This document shows, piece after piece, positions 41,778 to 51,260 of a stretch of DNA of 64,000 nt (positions are counted from its first letter, which is position 1; each line of letters starts with the position of its first letter). The stretch is taken from positions 124,001 through 188,000 of the forward strand of contig JAFDXL010000005.1 of the NCBI GenBank assembly GCA_018267955.1, in the 5' to 3' direction. A program made the translations under genes and the position numbers. The stretch comes from Bacteroidota bacterium. GTDB lineage: Bacteria; Bacteroidota; Bacteroidia; Chitinophagales; Chitinophagaceae. A model generated the notes under the pieces. The model searched no databases and had not been told where the DNA came from. It saw only the letters and a program-made list of their open reading frames with translations.

Positions 41778-44700
41778 ATGAAAATACTAGCCATTCGAAT
41801 TAAAAATCTTGCTTCTCTCGAAGGAAATACAGAAATAGATTTCTGCAGCGAACCTCTTTGTTCCGCCGGGATATTTGCCATTACAGGTCCTACCGGTGCG
41901 GGCAAATCTACTATCCTGGATGCCCTTTGCCTGGCTTTATATAGCAAAACACCCAGATACCTACAGGCTAAGGAATCTGGCATCGAAATAACCGACGTGC
42001 ATGGAAACGCCATCAGCCAGGGAGATGTGCGGGGTATACTAAGAGATGGCACCGGCGAAGGATTTGCAGAAGTAGACTTTGCAGGTGTTGACGGGCAACG
42101 CTACAGGGTTACATGGCGAGTGCGAAGAGCAAGAGATAAGGCTAATGGAAGCCTGCAGCAATATTCCATTACTTTAAAAAACATTGACACCAACACAGAT
42201 ATTCCTGGCAGAAAGAATGAAATGCTAGAAGAAATAGAACGGCTGGTGGGATTGAATTTTGAACAGTTTACCCGATCCGTATTACTTGCTCAAGGGGATT
42301 TTACAGCTTTTCTCAAAGCCGCGAAAGACGAAAAATCTGCCCTTTTGGAAAAGCTTACGGGAACCCGTATTTATTCTGAAATATCTAAGCAGATATTTGT
42401 CAATTACAGTAAAGAAAAAAGAGAGTTGGAAGATCTAAACCTGCAACGGGAAGGCATTCCCGCACTGACATCAGAAGAAGTTGAAGATCTGAAGCACCAA
42501 AAAGAAACACTTGAACAAAACATAACCTTACAAGAAAAAGAAGCGGAAGCGTTAACCAAAGAAATTGCATGGCATACCCAGCTTGCGGTGTTACAAACTA
42601 GCGTCAATGCCGCACATGCAACGCATGCACAGGCTATCGAAGCAAAACACAATGCAGTAGGCCGTGAGCAACAATTAAAGCAGGTGGAACAAATACAGCC
42701 TACCCGGACCTGGGTAGATGGACAACAGGCGGCTGAAAAGCAACTGGCCGAAAAAACAGCATCACTGCAAAATTTACAGACAACGCTGAATAGTCTGCAA
42801 CAACAGCAGGAAGCATTGGATAAGCAATTGCAGGCCGCAAATGAAACAGCGGTGGCCGTTATACAGAAACAGGAAGCAGCGGTACCGCACCTGGAGGAAG
42901 CAAAGGCATTGGATGTACAGATCAAAGAAAAAGCAGAACGGGTAATTCTGGCGGCAATAGAAGTAAATACCGCAGAAGTTAATCATCAGCAATTGCAGCA
43001 GCAGCTACAGGCACAGCAACAGCAATCTCAACAGTTACTCACGTCTATTTCGCAATTACAGCAATGGAAACAAGACAATAGTGCACGACAACCCATTGCT
43101 GAAAATCACAGCCTCATCAGCGTAAAGCTCGAGGATGCAGGGACGTTGCTGTATGCTTCACAAGCGTTATTACCTCAACTGGAACATACACAAACCTTAA
43201 TAGCCGAAGTGAAACAGGTAAAAACTGGTCTGGAAACAACATCCGCAGCTATTGCCCAACAATTACAGGTAGAAAAGGGAAAACATACGGCAGCTTCGGA
43301 GGCTTTAGTGGTTATACCCATTGCATCTGTAGAAAAAGAAAAGGCGTCTACCGACTCACGCATAGAAGATATGATTTTAGCGGAAGCGCACTGGAAAATA
43401 TTATTCCACGGCCAGACAGACCTCGATATCCTAAAACAAAAACTCGTCGACAATAAAAACGAATCAAACGATAAATTGCAAGCACTGGCACAGGTATCAG
43501 CACAGTTGGTAATTACCTCTGCAGAGCGGAATACATCGCTCCGCATGTTGGATAAAGCACGCCTTGCCGCTGCTGAAAACATGGAATCTCTGCGATCACA
43601 ATTAATTCCGGAAGACCCCTGCCCCGTTTGTGGCAGCACAGCGCATCCGTATGTTACGGAACATCCTCAATTGCATCATGTGTTAGGGAAACTGGAAGCG
43701 GCACATCAACAAAATGACAAAGCTTATACCGTCTGCCTGCAAACAGAGAGTAGTCTGCAGGAAACGATCAAAAGGTTAAACGAAGAGATCGCCCTACAGG
43801 AGCAGGAAACAGCTGCCAAAGGAACAGCACTCGCAGCGCTTCAAAAAACATGGGAAGGCTTTTCTATCTACCCTCATACTGCTGAAATACCAAATGAGCA
43901 AAAAGCAGCATGGCTAGCACAGCAATTACAGGATGCGAAGGCACAACAAAAAAACCTGCAACAGCAAATACAGTTGTATGCCGCCCAAAAGCAGGAGCTG
44001 GATACACTGCAAAACAGCATAAATGACCTGGAACGCCGGCAGAATGAAAACAGCAATACCGTAAAAGATACAGACCGGAGCTTGCAATCATTGCAGGAAC
44101 AAGAGGCGCAATACCATAAAGAACAGCAAAGCAACAATCATGCACTTGCCGCAATAGAACAAAGCCTGTCTGCTTACTTTACTACACCTGATTGGTTCAC
44201 TCATTGGGAAAAGGACCCTTCGATATTCCTGCAACGCATTAGTGACTTCGCAGAACAATGGAAAGCCACTATTCAAAAGTTGGAAGACGATTCCCGGCAG
44301 CATGGCATATTGACTGCAACACTCGAAGCAACAAAAGGACAGCTACAAAACGCTTCAGGGGATGTGCAAAAAAAGCAAGCCACACTTACCACTGTAACAC
44401 AACAACAAGAAACCCTTATCCAAAAACGAAAAGCCATCTTTAACGGCGAAGCTACCGCAACCATAGAGCAAGGTTTAAAGCAGGCTGTAATAGCAGCACA
44501 GCAGGTGGTGGAAAAAATTAAGTCTGTACGTGAACTGTTACAAACAAATCTTACCCGTACAGGCACACAAAAAGAGCAGGGCGAAAAAGATATACTGTTT
44601 TTACAGCAACACGCCGAAACCTTTGCTCAAAAGATCCAGGGATGGCTAACCGCGTTCAATAGCCGCAATGCATCGACATTAGACGAAGAGCGTTTATTGC

Positions 44701-45506
44701 AATTACTGGCGTACGATGCCAACTGGATAGAAACAGAACGCGCCGCATTGAGGGCGATAGATGATGCCATTACACAAGCGCAATCCGTATTGCAGGAACG
44801 CAGCGCACAACTACATCAACATGAACAGCAACGAATTTCTGAACGAAGTGCAGAAGCATTAACCGAGTTACTGAACACAGTAAAAGCAGGCCTGCAACAG
44901 CAGGTACAGCGAAAAAATGAGATCGGTTTCCAGCTACAGCAGGATCTTGCCAATAAGCAAAAAATCGGCGACCTGCTGGGAATCATTAAAGCCAAAGAGA
45001 TTGTTACAGAAAATTGGGCGAAACTTAATGATGTCATTGGTTCCGCAGATGGCAAAAAGTTCCGGCTCATGGCACAGGAATATACCCTCGACGTATTGCT
45101 CAGCTATGCCAATGTACACCTGGGCATGCTCAGCAACCGCTACCAGCTACAGCGCATACCAAATACGCTGGGCCTGCAGGTGATAGATCACGACATGGGC
45201 GATGAAGTGCGCACGGTGCATTCCCTCTCGGGGGGCGAATCATTTCTGGCATCGCTGGCACTGGCATTGGGGCTGGCCTCACTATCGAGCAGCCGCATGC
45301 AAGTAGAATCTTTGTTTATCGACGAAGGCTTTGGATCGCTTGACCCTGTTACTTTAAATATCGCCACGGATGCGTTGGAACGCTTGCACAACCAGGGACG
45401 TAAAGTGGGTGTAATATCGCATGTGCAGGAAATGACGGAGCGGATACCGGTACAGATTAAAGTGAGTAAACAAAATAGCGGGAGGAGTATAGTGGAAATA
45501 ATTTGA
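41778..45506 (+). CDS. sbcC: Exonuclease subunit SbcC (Rad50-like SMC ATPase)
   Basis: The 1,242-residue protein has Walker A GPTGAGKSTILD near residues 37-48, a Q-loop (QFTRSVLLAQGDF), two long glutamine-rich coiled-coil arms, and a zinc hook PCPVCG with Cys615 and Cys618. The C-terminal ATPase half has the signature HSLSGGESFLA, Walker B/D-loop LFIDEGFGSLDP and an H-loop (GVISHVQEM). All parts are intact. It powers the SbcD nuclease at DNA ends. Its codon use looks richer in G+C than the genes on either side. The OLD/TOPRIM gene starts 16 nt downstream. Confidence 0.96.
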   Translation: MKILAIRIKNLASLEGNTEIDFCSEPLCSAGIFAITGPTGAGKSTILDALCLALYSKTPRYLQAKESGIEITDVHGNAISQGDVRGILRDGTGEGFAEVDFAGVDGQRYRVTWRVRRARDKANGSLQQYSITLKNIDTNTDIPGRKNEMLEEIERLVGLNFEQFTRSVLLAQGDFTAFLKAAKDEKSALLEKLTGTRIYSEISKQIFVNYSKEKRELEDLNLQREGIPALTSEEVEDLKHQKETLEQNITLQEKEAEALTKEIAWHTQLAVLQTSVNAAHATHAQAIEAKHNAVGREQQLKQVEQIQPTRTWVDGQQAAEKQLAEKTASLQNLQTTLNSLQQQQEALDKQLQAANETAVAVIQKQEAAVPHLEEAKALDVQIKEKAERVILAAIEVNTAEVNHQQLQQQLQAQQQQSQQLLTSISQLQQWKQDNSARQPIAENHSLISVKLEDAGTLLYASQALLPQLEHTQTLIAEVKQVKTGLETTSAAIAQQLQVEKGKHTAASEALVVIPIASVEKEKASTDSRIEDMILAEAHWKILFHGQTDLDILKQKLVDNKNESNDKLQALAQVSAQLVITSAERNTSLRMLDKARLAAAENMESLRSQLIPEDPCPVCGSTAHPYVTEHPQLHHVLGKLEAAHQQNDKAYTVCLQTESSLQETIKRLNEEIALQEQETAAKGTALAALQKTWEGFSIYPHTAEIPNEQKAAWLAQQLQDAKAQQKNLQQQIQLYAAQKQELDTLQNSINDLERRQNENSNTVKDTDRSLQSLQEQEAQYHKEQQSNNHALAAIEQSLSAYFTTPDWFTHWEKDPSIFLQRISDFAEQWKATIQKLEDDSRQHGILTATLEATKGQLQNASGDVQKKQATLTTVTQQQETLIQKRKAIFNGEATATIEQGLKQAVIAAQQVVEKIKSVRELLQTNLTRTGTQKEQGEKDILFLQQHAETFAQKIQGWLTAFNSRNASTLDEERLLQLLAYDANWIETERAALRAIDDAITQAQSVLQERSAQLHQHEQQRISERSAEALTELLNTVKAGLQQQVQRKNEIGFQLQQDLANKQKIGDLLGIIKAKEIVTENWAKLNDVIGSADGKKFRLMAQEYTLDVLLSYANVHLGMLSNRYQLQRIPNTLGLQVIDHDMGDEVRTVHSLSGGESFLASLALALGLASLSSSRMQVESLFIDEGFGSLDPVTLNIATDALERLHNQGRKVGVISHVQEMTERIPVQIKVSKQNSGRSIVEII

Positions 45507-45522
45507 CAACTAAAATCTTATT

Positions 45523-47541
45523 ATGCGGATATCTACATTAAAAATAAAAGGCTATAAATCCTTTGGGCCAGAAGAAGTGACAATACCCTTGCACGATAAA
45601 CTTGCTTCATTCATTGGACTAAATAGCGCAGGTAAAACAACGGCACTCGAAACGCTTAAAAAACTGTTCGGATCATCGCTGGCAGAACGGGAAATCTATC
45701 GACAAGATTTCCATATCGGGAAAGACGAGAATCCTGATGAGATTACGGATCGTGAACTTTCAATAGAAGCCAGAATTGACTTTTCAGAAGAAGAGCAGGA
45801 AGCAGTTCCTCACTTCTTTTCGGAAATGGTGGTTGATGAAGAAGGAGGGGAACCTTATCTGCGTGTAAGGTTGGAGGCAACGTGGCATAAATCGGAGATT
45901 ACGCCACAGGGGGAAATTGATGTTAAAACCTATTTTATTAAAGTGGCTGATCGAGAAACGGAGGAACCCGACAGCAAGAAAATCTTTCCGAATCATTTTA
46001 GAAACCTTATCCAAGTATTGTATGTGCCAGCCATACGAAGACCGGCAGAGCAATTAAAATACGCTTCCGGCAGTATTTTATATCGTGTTCTTAGAAAGAT
46101 AAAATGGAACGATTCCTTTAAAGAAGAGTTCGATAAAAAAATTGATGAAATAAATGACGAGTTTAAAAAATTACCTGAGTTTGGAACTGTCCAGACCTCC
46201 ATTACCGAATTCTGGCAAAAATTTCATAAAGACGAACGTTACAAAGATACCTTACTTGGATTTGGTGGAAGTGATTTTGATACTATACTCAAAAAGCTGG
46301 AAATATCTTTTAGCCCAACCGGTACGCATAAATCATTTGGTATTGATGAGTTGGGAGAAGGATACCGATCCTTGTTTTACCTAACCTTGGTATGTGCTCT
46401 TTTAGACATAGAAGAAAAATTAGCTGCGACAGAGGAGGATGAAACCATCGGGATAACACGTCCTCTTCTTACAATATTAGCAATTGAAGAACCGGAAAAT
46501 CATATTGCGCCACAGTTGTTGGGAAGGGTCATAAAAATTCTCAAAACAATAGCGGAAAAGGAAAATTCCCAGGTATTGCTATCATCACATACACCAGCGA
46601 TAGTAAAACGATTGGATCCTGAATGGATTCTTCATTTTAGAATTACAGAAGAATATGAAACAGAAGTTAATCAAATACTTCTTCCTGAAAAGGCGGATGA
46701 AGCATACAAGTATGTGAAAGAGGCTGTTCACAACTATCCTGAAATATATTTTGCACGGTTAGTAGTTATAGGCGAAGGCGATAGCGAAGAAGTTATCTTC
46801 AATAGATTAATGAGCGTATTGAAAACAGATTTTGATGATAACATCATCACATTTGCTCCATTAGGCCATCGGTTTGTAAATCATATTTGGAAATTGCTTG
46901 AAGAGTTGCACATACCACATATCACTTTGCTTGATCTAGATATAGAAAGAGAAGGTGGTGGGTGGGGAAGAGTAAAGTATGCATTACGGCAACTGATTAA
47001 AATTGATGTTTGCAAAAAGGAGCTATTAGAAATAAAGGAAGGAACGTTTTTATCAGATGAAGAACTGGAAAAGATGCATACTTGGAGCCTGATAGAGAAA
47101 AATACAATTACAAATTTGAATAACTGGGTCAACATGCTGAAGAAGTACAAGATTTTTTACTCCAATCCTTTGGATCTTGATTTTTTAATGCTTACTCATT
47201 ATACTGAGTTTTATAAAAAAGCTATACCTAAAGGTGGGGGGCCAAGAATTCCAGATAAAACAAAAGAAGCGACAGAGTTTGATGAAAAAGTAAAAAGCGC
47301 TATTCAGGCAACTTTAAAATCTGAAAAAGCAACGGGCGACACTTATACTACCGCAGAAAAGGAATTAATGATTTGGTATAACTACCACTTTCTAGGAAGA
47401 GGAAAACCCACAACACATATCGAGGTATTGTCTTCAATGAGTGATAAAGAGATTAAAGAAAATCTCCCGCTTGTATTTACTGAGATTTTTAATTCAATTT
47501 CTTCAATCTTAAATCCTCGAGTGGTAGATGAAGAAGGTTAA
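45523..47541 (+). CDS. OLD-family nuclease, Gabija GajA-like (ATPase plus TOPRIM)
   Basis: The 672-residue protein has Walker A GLNSAGKTT (32-40), signature-like DELGEGYRSLFYL near 275-287, Walker B TILAIEEPENHIAP near 315-328 and the histidine switch LLSSHTPAIVKRL. The TOPRIM domain begins around residue 405: VVIGEGDSEEVIF (metal-binding Glu) and THITLLDLDIE-type acidic pair, seen as LLDLDIEREGG. Its gene overlaps the UvrD-like helicase gene by 14 nt. An OLD protein coupled to a UvrD-like helicase is the definition of class 2 OLD, which includes Gabija. It is longer than typical GajA by about 90 residues. Role: sequence- or end-dependent DNA cleavage triggered by phage replication (known for Gabija, inferred here). 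Confidence 0.88.
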   Translation: MRISTLKIKGYKSFGPEEVTIPLHDKLASFIGLNSAGKTTALETLKKLFGSSLAEREIYRQDFHIGKDENPDEITDRELSIEARIDFSEEEQEAVPHFFSEMVVDEEGGEPYLRVRLEATWHKSEITPQGEIDVKTYFIKVADRETEEPDSKKIFPNHFRNLIQVLYVPAIRRPAEQLKYASGSILYRVLRKIKWNDSFKEEFDKKIDEINDEFKKLPEFGTVQTSITEFWQKFHKDERYKDTLLGFGGSDFDTILKKLEISFSPTGTHKSFGIDELGEGYRSLFYLTLVCALLDIEEKLAATEEDETIGITRPLLTILAIEEPENHIAPQLLGRVIKILKTIAEKENSQVLLSSHTPAIVKRLDPEWILHFRITEEYETEVNQILLPEKADEAYKYVKEAVHNYPEIYFARLVVIGEGDSEEVIFNRLMSVLKTDFDDNIITFAPLGHRFVNHIWKLLEELHIPHITLLDLDIEREGGGWGRVKYALRQLIKIDVCKKELLEIKEGTFLSDEELEKMHTWSLIEKNTITNLNNWVNMLKKYKIFYSNPLDLDFLMLTHYTEFYKKAIPKGGGPRIPDKTKEATEFDEKVKSAIQATLKSEKATGDTYTTAEKELMIWYNYHFLGRGKPTTHIEVLSSMSDKEIKENLPLVFTEIFNSISSILNPRVVDEEG

Positions 47542-49378
47542 ACCAGAAATATGGAAACCAGCCGATTATATGGTTCTTGAGCCGAATGCTCTACATATTG
47601 CTACACATTCAGAAAATAACTTGGTGGTTGCAGGACCGGGCGCGGGCAAAACGGAGTTATTAGCGCAAAAGGCTTCTTATCTTCTGCAAACCAATACATG
47701 TTCTTTCCCTTTTAAGATTTTGGCCATAAGTTTTAAAAGAGATGCTGCGTGTAATTTAAAAGAGCGGGTGCGCCAACGTTGCGGCGATGAATTGTCTAGA
47801 AGATTTGATTCATTAACGTTTGATTCATTTGCCAAACAGTTATTGGATAGGTTTAAGCAGGCCTTACCGAAGGAATATAAAATTAGCAGTGAATACGATG
47901 TAGTACTTAGCGATCAGGCTATTCTTGAATATTATAGAACGGAGGATATAAACTATTTCAACACCACTAATCGGGACTCTGTATTGAGCTTGCACTCGAT
48001 GCAATTGCCCCATACCAACACTAATATATGGGAAACCATCAGGAAAAAAGTATGGATAAAAATGCTAGCCGCCTCACCATCAAAGTTATCCTTCAAGATG
48101 ATTATGCGTCTGGCTGAATATATTATCAATACCAATCCCAGGATCAAACAATATTTACAACAAACTTATCAATATGTGTTCTTAGACGAATTTCAAGATA
48201 CTACTGCCATTCAATATGATTTTTTTAAAAGTTGCTTCTTAGGCAGTAATAGCTTTTATACTGCTGTTGGCGATGATAAACAGCGTATCATGTTATGGGC
48301 AGGCGCGCAGGATACCATATTTGAAGATTTTATTGCTGATACTGGTGCAACTAGAGTTCCACTTACAATGAACTTTCGTTGTGCACCAAAATTAGTTGCG
48401 CTTTTAAATCACCTTACAGAGCATTTGCTCGGAAAAACCGATTTTGCAACACCTTCTCCCATGTGGGATCCAGAGCAAGGAGAGTGTGCTGTATGGGTGT
48501 TTGAGAATCCCAATGATGAAATGCAACTATTGTTCCAAGAAGTATATAAATGGGTAACGATTGATGGCATAAATCCACGAGAAATTTGCATACTTGTAAA
48601 ACAACAATTATCCAGATATGCTGGAAATCTGATAAAATATTTTAATCAAAACGGTATAAAAACCCGAGATGAGAATAAGTTTCAGAGCATGCTTACTGAA
48701 GAGATTTCTGTCTTCATAATTAATATCTTGTATGCAATATTTGACAACAAAAATAATATTGCCAAGCAGGGTGCTTTTGATTTTTTGAGCAACTTGCATA
48801 CGGAGTTAGAAGATCATCAACTACTGAAACTGGAAAGTGTATTATCAAAATTTATTAAGAAAATCAGGCTGGCTTATCGCGCCTCTCCATTAACAGAGGA
48901 TAATATAAAAGCAATTATTGTTGAGATAATTGCTTTAGCAGACAGGAATCGTATAAAGGCCAGTTTTCCTGGGTATAAAAATTCGGCAGTCCTGGACGCC
49001 CATATTAAAGAGGTGCAGGATGAATTAATCAGCAATTATACCTCTTTGAAGAATATTGTTGCTGCGCTGGATATGCTAATAGGAAAAAATACCATACCGG
49101 TAATGACCATTCATAAGAGCAAGGGGCTCGAATATCATACGGTAATATTTATCGGTTTAGAAGACGGAGCGTTTTGGACTTTTCAGCGCCAGCCAGATGA
49201 AGATAAATGTGCCTTCTTTGTTGCTCTTTCAAGAGCAAAGGAAAGGGTAATCTTTACTTTCAGTAAACAACGTGAAGGAAGGTTTGGCATAGAACGACAG
49301 ACTATAACAAATATTAAAGTGCTTCTTGAAGAACTGCAAAAGTCTGGGATTGTAACTATGACAGAACCGAAACCATAA
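47528..49378 (+). CDS. UvrD/Rep-like superfamily 1 helicase, Gabija GajB-like
   Basis: The 616-residue protein has motif I VVAGPGAGKTELL (33-45), motif Ia-like ILAISFKRDAA, motif II FLDEFQDTT near 219-227, motif III GDDKQRIMLWAGA, motif IV-like MNFRCAPKLV, motif V TIHKSKGLEYHTV and motif VI VALSRAKERV. The 3'-5' helicase fold is therefore complete but the 1B/2B insertions are short compared with UvrD (about 720 residues). Its start lies 14 nt inside the OLD gene, which implies coupled translation with that partner. In Gabija, GajB senses DNA ends or nucleotide depletion and activates GajA. A DUF4209-like gene follows after 21 nt. Confidence 0.9.
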   Translation: MKKVKPEIWKPADYMVLEPNALHIATHSENNLVVAGPGAGKTELLAQKASYLLQTNTCSFPFKILAISFKRDAACNLKERVRQRCGDELSRRFDSLTFDSFAKQLLDRFKQALPKEYKISSEYDVVLSDQAILEYYRTEDINYFNTTNRDSVLSLHSMQLPHTNTNIWETIRKKVWIKMLAASPSKLSFKMIMRLAEYIINTNPRIKQYLQQTYQYVFLDEFQDTTAIQYDFFKSCFLGSNSFYTAVGDDKQRIMLWAGAQDTIFEDFIADTGATRVPLTMNFRCAPKLVALLNHLTEHLLGKTDFATPSPMWDPEQGECAVWVFENPNDEMQLLFQEVYKWVTIDGINPREICILVKQQLSRYAGNLIKYFNQNGIKTRDENKFQSMLTEEISVFIINILYAIFDNKNNIAKQGAFDFLSNLHTELEDHQLLKLESVLSKFIKKIRLAYRASPLTEDNIKAIIVEIIALADRNRIKASFPGYKNSAVLDAHIKEVQDELISNYTSLKNIVAALDMLIGKNTIPVMTIHKSKGLEYHTVIFIGLEDGAFWTFQRQPDEDKCAFFVALSRAKERVIFTFSKQREGRFGIERQTITNIKVLLEELQKSGIVTMTEPKP

Positions 49379-49399
49379 CCTAAAAGTCTTGTACGAAAT

Positions 49400-51238
49400 A
49401 TGAAAATTGATGAAATTGGAAATATCAATTCTTTACATGACTTCTATTTATTTTTAGAAGAATACGTTCTTTTTCTTGAGAAAGATCATGATATAGTGGA
49501 ATCTCTATTGAAATACAAAAACAAAATAGATTCAGAAAAAGAAAAGCAACAGCTTCAATGGGAAATAGAAGTTTTTCTGTTCTCATTTATTGGTGGAAAG
49601 ATTTTTTCTTTCTCTACAAGTAATGGAACAAGTATTGGTGAGGTAATGGAATACCCGCAGTTGGACCAATATCAAAGTGAAGCACTTGAATTCATAAAAC
49701 GACGGGCAAAGGATTCAACGGCAGCTTTACTTAAAGCCAGATACTATCATGTCTTATGGAAAAGCCCTTTAAAGAACAAAAATTTCGCTGAAAATGCCAT
49801 TGAGAATTACATTACCGCAATTGTTCAATGTGTTAACTTAATTGATAGAGAAGATAATTACTCTCATTTAATTGGTAAGTTGTACGAAAACCTTGTAGCA
49901 ATAACCCAAGAGGCAAAAGTTTCAAATGAGCATGCAAAAGGAATGGCCGCATCCCTTTTATCTGATCAACGACTTTCTTTTTGGGCCAAACATGGAATTG
50001 TGGACGACATGTTGAAATATTCCAAGATTTTCAAAGCAAATGACTTTGAGAATGTACTTCCGATTTTTGAGCAAAGGATTAAAGGTATAGAGGCAAAGTC
50101 TGACGATTTCATGTTGGTGAATTATCACCTACCTACAGCAATCAAGGTAGCCCAAAAACTGAGAAGTGATATCAAGAAATGGCATAATGAAATTGGCCTC
50201 GCATACATTCGGATGGCAAATAAGGAAATAGATGAAGGTAGAAACTGGATTAAATTAGATAATTACAGGAATGCAATTAATGCTTTTCGACTTGCTGGAA
50301 ACTCTTCAGAAAAGGAGGCCACGGAACAATTATATTTTGAGTTAAAACCCAAAGTTCGCCTGGAAGAATTTCGTGTTGATTTTGATGAAGAAACAGTCAA
50401 AAAGCTCCAAGAATTTCAAGAGGAACTAAGAACAAAAGCACAGAATTTACTGAAGGAAGAACCGGATTATATTTATTCTTTAATTGCAAAAGGAACGTTC
50501 TTTCCTAAATATAATGATGTTCTTGATGCCGCAAGGAACAAAAAAGCCACTTTCCTTGATTTTGTAACCACTTTACATTTTGACGGTAATAAAAATATTT
50601 CCAAACATTCCGAAGACACAGAAGAACGTCGTGAAATATTAGAGATCTATGGAAACCGGATTAAAGAAACGTTACTCCCATTTCTTCATTACGTAATTGT
50701 TTTAGGGACCAAATCTGGACATTTGACAAGTAAAAATTTTATACTTTTCCTAATTCACCACTCCTGGATTGGCAAGCCTCATGTCAGAATTGATTTAAAT
50801 GGTAATCCTGAGCAAACAAACTGGATATTTCAAATTGCCCCTGCTATATCAGAATTCTTTAATCAAGTATTGGCATGGGGAGAAAGCAAATATTACAACC
50901 CAAATTTCATACTATGCACTGATAGCCTGACATTAAAAATAGAAGGATTATTTAGAAATTTTAGTGAAAGGTTAAACATATCAACAAGCAAAGGGAAAAG
51001 AAATGGGGTTCAGGAAGTAATGGCTCATGATGTTATCAATAATGAAATTATAAGGAAATATTTTGATGACAGCGATAGGCTGCTTTTCGATTATGTTTTC
51101 TCGAACGAAGGAGGATTAAACTTGAGAAACAATATTGCACATTGCTTTTATAACGAAAACGAATATCATCCAGATAAGATGCTTTTGTTGCTTGCGGTAT
51201 TACTTAGGTTAGGAAAATATAATATAAAAAACAAATAA
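49400..51238 (+). CDS. DUF4209-like protein with HEPN-type RxxxxH motif
   Basis: The 612-residue protein is almost wholly helical. The N-terminal ~480 residues include TPR-like helical pairs (AENAIENYITAIVQCVNLI; NYRNAINAFRLAGNSSEKEA). Near the C-terminus comes LRNNIAHCFY, with Arg576 and His581. This is the RN-x-x-AH(G) pattern of DUF4209 and also fits the R-x4-6-H active-site rule of HEPN ribonucleases; DUF4209 has, as far as I recall, been grouped with HEPN domains. Here the usual Gly after His is Cys. It sits between the helicase and the PLD-helicase genes with 21-22 nt gaps. A toxic RNase effector is the obvious hypothesis, not a fact. Confidence 0.65.
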   Translation: MKIDEIGNINSLHDFYLFLEEYVLFLEKDHDIVESLLKYKNKIDSEKEKQQLQWEIEVFLFSFIGGKIFSFSTSNGTSIGEVMEYPQLDQYQSEALEFIKRRAKDSTAALLKARYYHVLWKSPLKNKNFAENAIENYITAIVQCVNLIDREDNYSHLIGKLYENLVAITQEAKVSNEHAKGMAASLLSDQRLSFWAKHGIVDDMLKYSKIFKANDFENVLPIFEQRIKGIEAKSDDFMLVNYHLPTAIKVAQKLRSDIKKWHNEIGLAYIRMANKEIDEGRNWIKLDNYRNAINAFRLAGNSSEKEATEQLYFELKPKVRLEEFRVDFDEETVKKLQEFQEELRTKAQNLLKEEPDYIYSLIAKGTFFPKYNDVLDAARNKKATFLDFVTTLHFDGNKNISKHSEDTEERREILEIYGNRIKETLLPFLHYVIVLGTKSGHLTSKNFILFLIHHSWIGKPHVRIDLNGNPEQTNWIFQIAPAISEFFNQVLAWGESKYYNPNFILCTDSLTLKIEGLFRNFSERLNISTSKGKRNGVQEVMAHDVINNEIIRKYFDDSDRLLFDYVFSNEGGLNLRNNIAHCFYNENEYHPDKMLLLLAVLLRLGKYNIKNK

Positions 51239-51260
51239 CAAATAGAGTTTTAATTAAATT

